Shown here in pieces: positions 20,592 through 20,610 of a stretch of DNA of 20,610 bases (the stretch's first letter is position 1; every line of letters begins with the position of its first letter). Made by a program: the position numbers and the translations under genes. Source of the DNA: Annulohypoxylon bovei var. microspora (taxonomy: Eukaryota > Ascomycota > Sordariomycetes > Xylariales > Hypoxylaceae); assembly GCA_022836615.1 (NCBI GenBank), contig MU405481.1, forward strand, positions 1-20,610, given 5' to 3'. The notes beneath the pieces were generated by a model. It was not told where the DNA came from, searched no databases, and was given only the letters and a program-made list of their open reading frames with translations.

Positions 20592-20610
20592 ACATCCCCG
20601 AAACGCTTCA

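Overview
The window looks like filamentous ascomycete (Pezizomycotina) genomic DNA with a two-speed, isochore structure. About 18 kb (roughly 390-18460) is extremely AT-rich; a hand count of 3001-3600 gives about 13% G+C. It carries the mark of repeat-induced point mutation (RIP): CpA is strongly depleted, TpA dominates, and CpG and CpC are retained. The two flanks have ordinary base composition. The species cannot be named. TACCTAGGTA-type motifs in the right flank are compatible with Sordariomycetes, but that is weak evidence.

Layout: (1) 1-250 is a degenerate G-rich minisatellite with an 11-12 bp unit. (2) 299-373 on the minus strand is a tRNA-like element with a perfect pol III B box and a T-run, but no good cloverleaf. 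(3) 390-18460 is the RIP-eroded AT block. It has no intact gene. Reading through the stops in one constant frame from about 1503 to 5702 reveals a full-length Helitron RepHel relic: an HUH/Rep-type N-terminal domain followed by a PIF1-family helicase with Walker A, GDF, FAIxxFKV and terminal 'QLS..SL..LYLL' motif remnants, and no detectable frameshift. Further right are two copies of a terminal-inverted-repeat (foldback/MITE-like) element at about 7230-7875 and 14785-15690, a direct-repeat pair (16849-17090 and 17252-17498), microsatellites, a 23-base A tract, and several unidentified stretches with fewer stops than chance. (4) At about 18460 composition switches sharply to normal. A CCAAT/TATA promoter and long CT/CA-rich leader precede a small putative gene whose start codon appears to be split by a 54-base intron (AT|G); its reading frame is probably broken by a 1-base shift. 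The remaining 1.4 kb holds no gene I can defend. The window ends in a palindrome overlapping a CACGTG site.

The genes do not form a pathway. The picture is a transposon graveyard inactivated by RIP, abutting a small single-copy gene at the isochore edge. The most informative signal is the Helitron relic, which is invisible to ordinary ORF calling.
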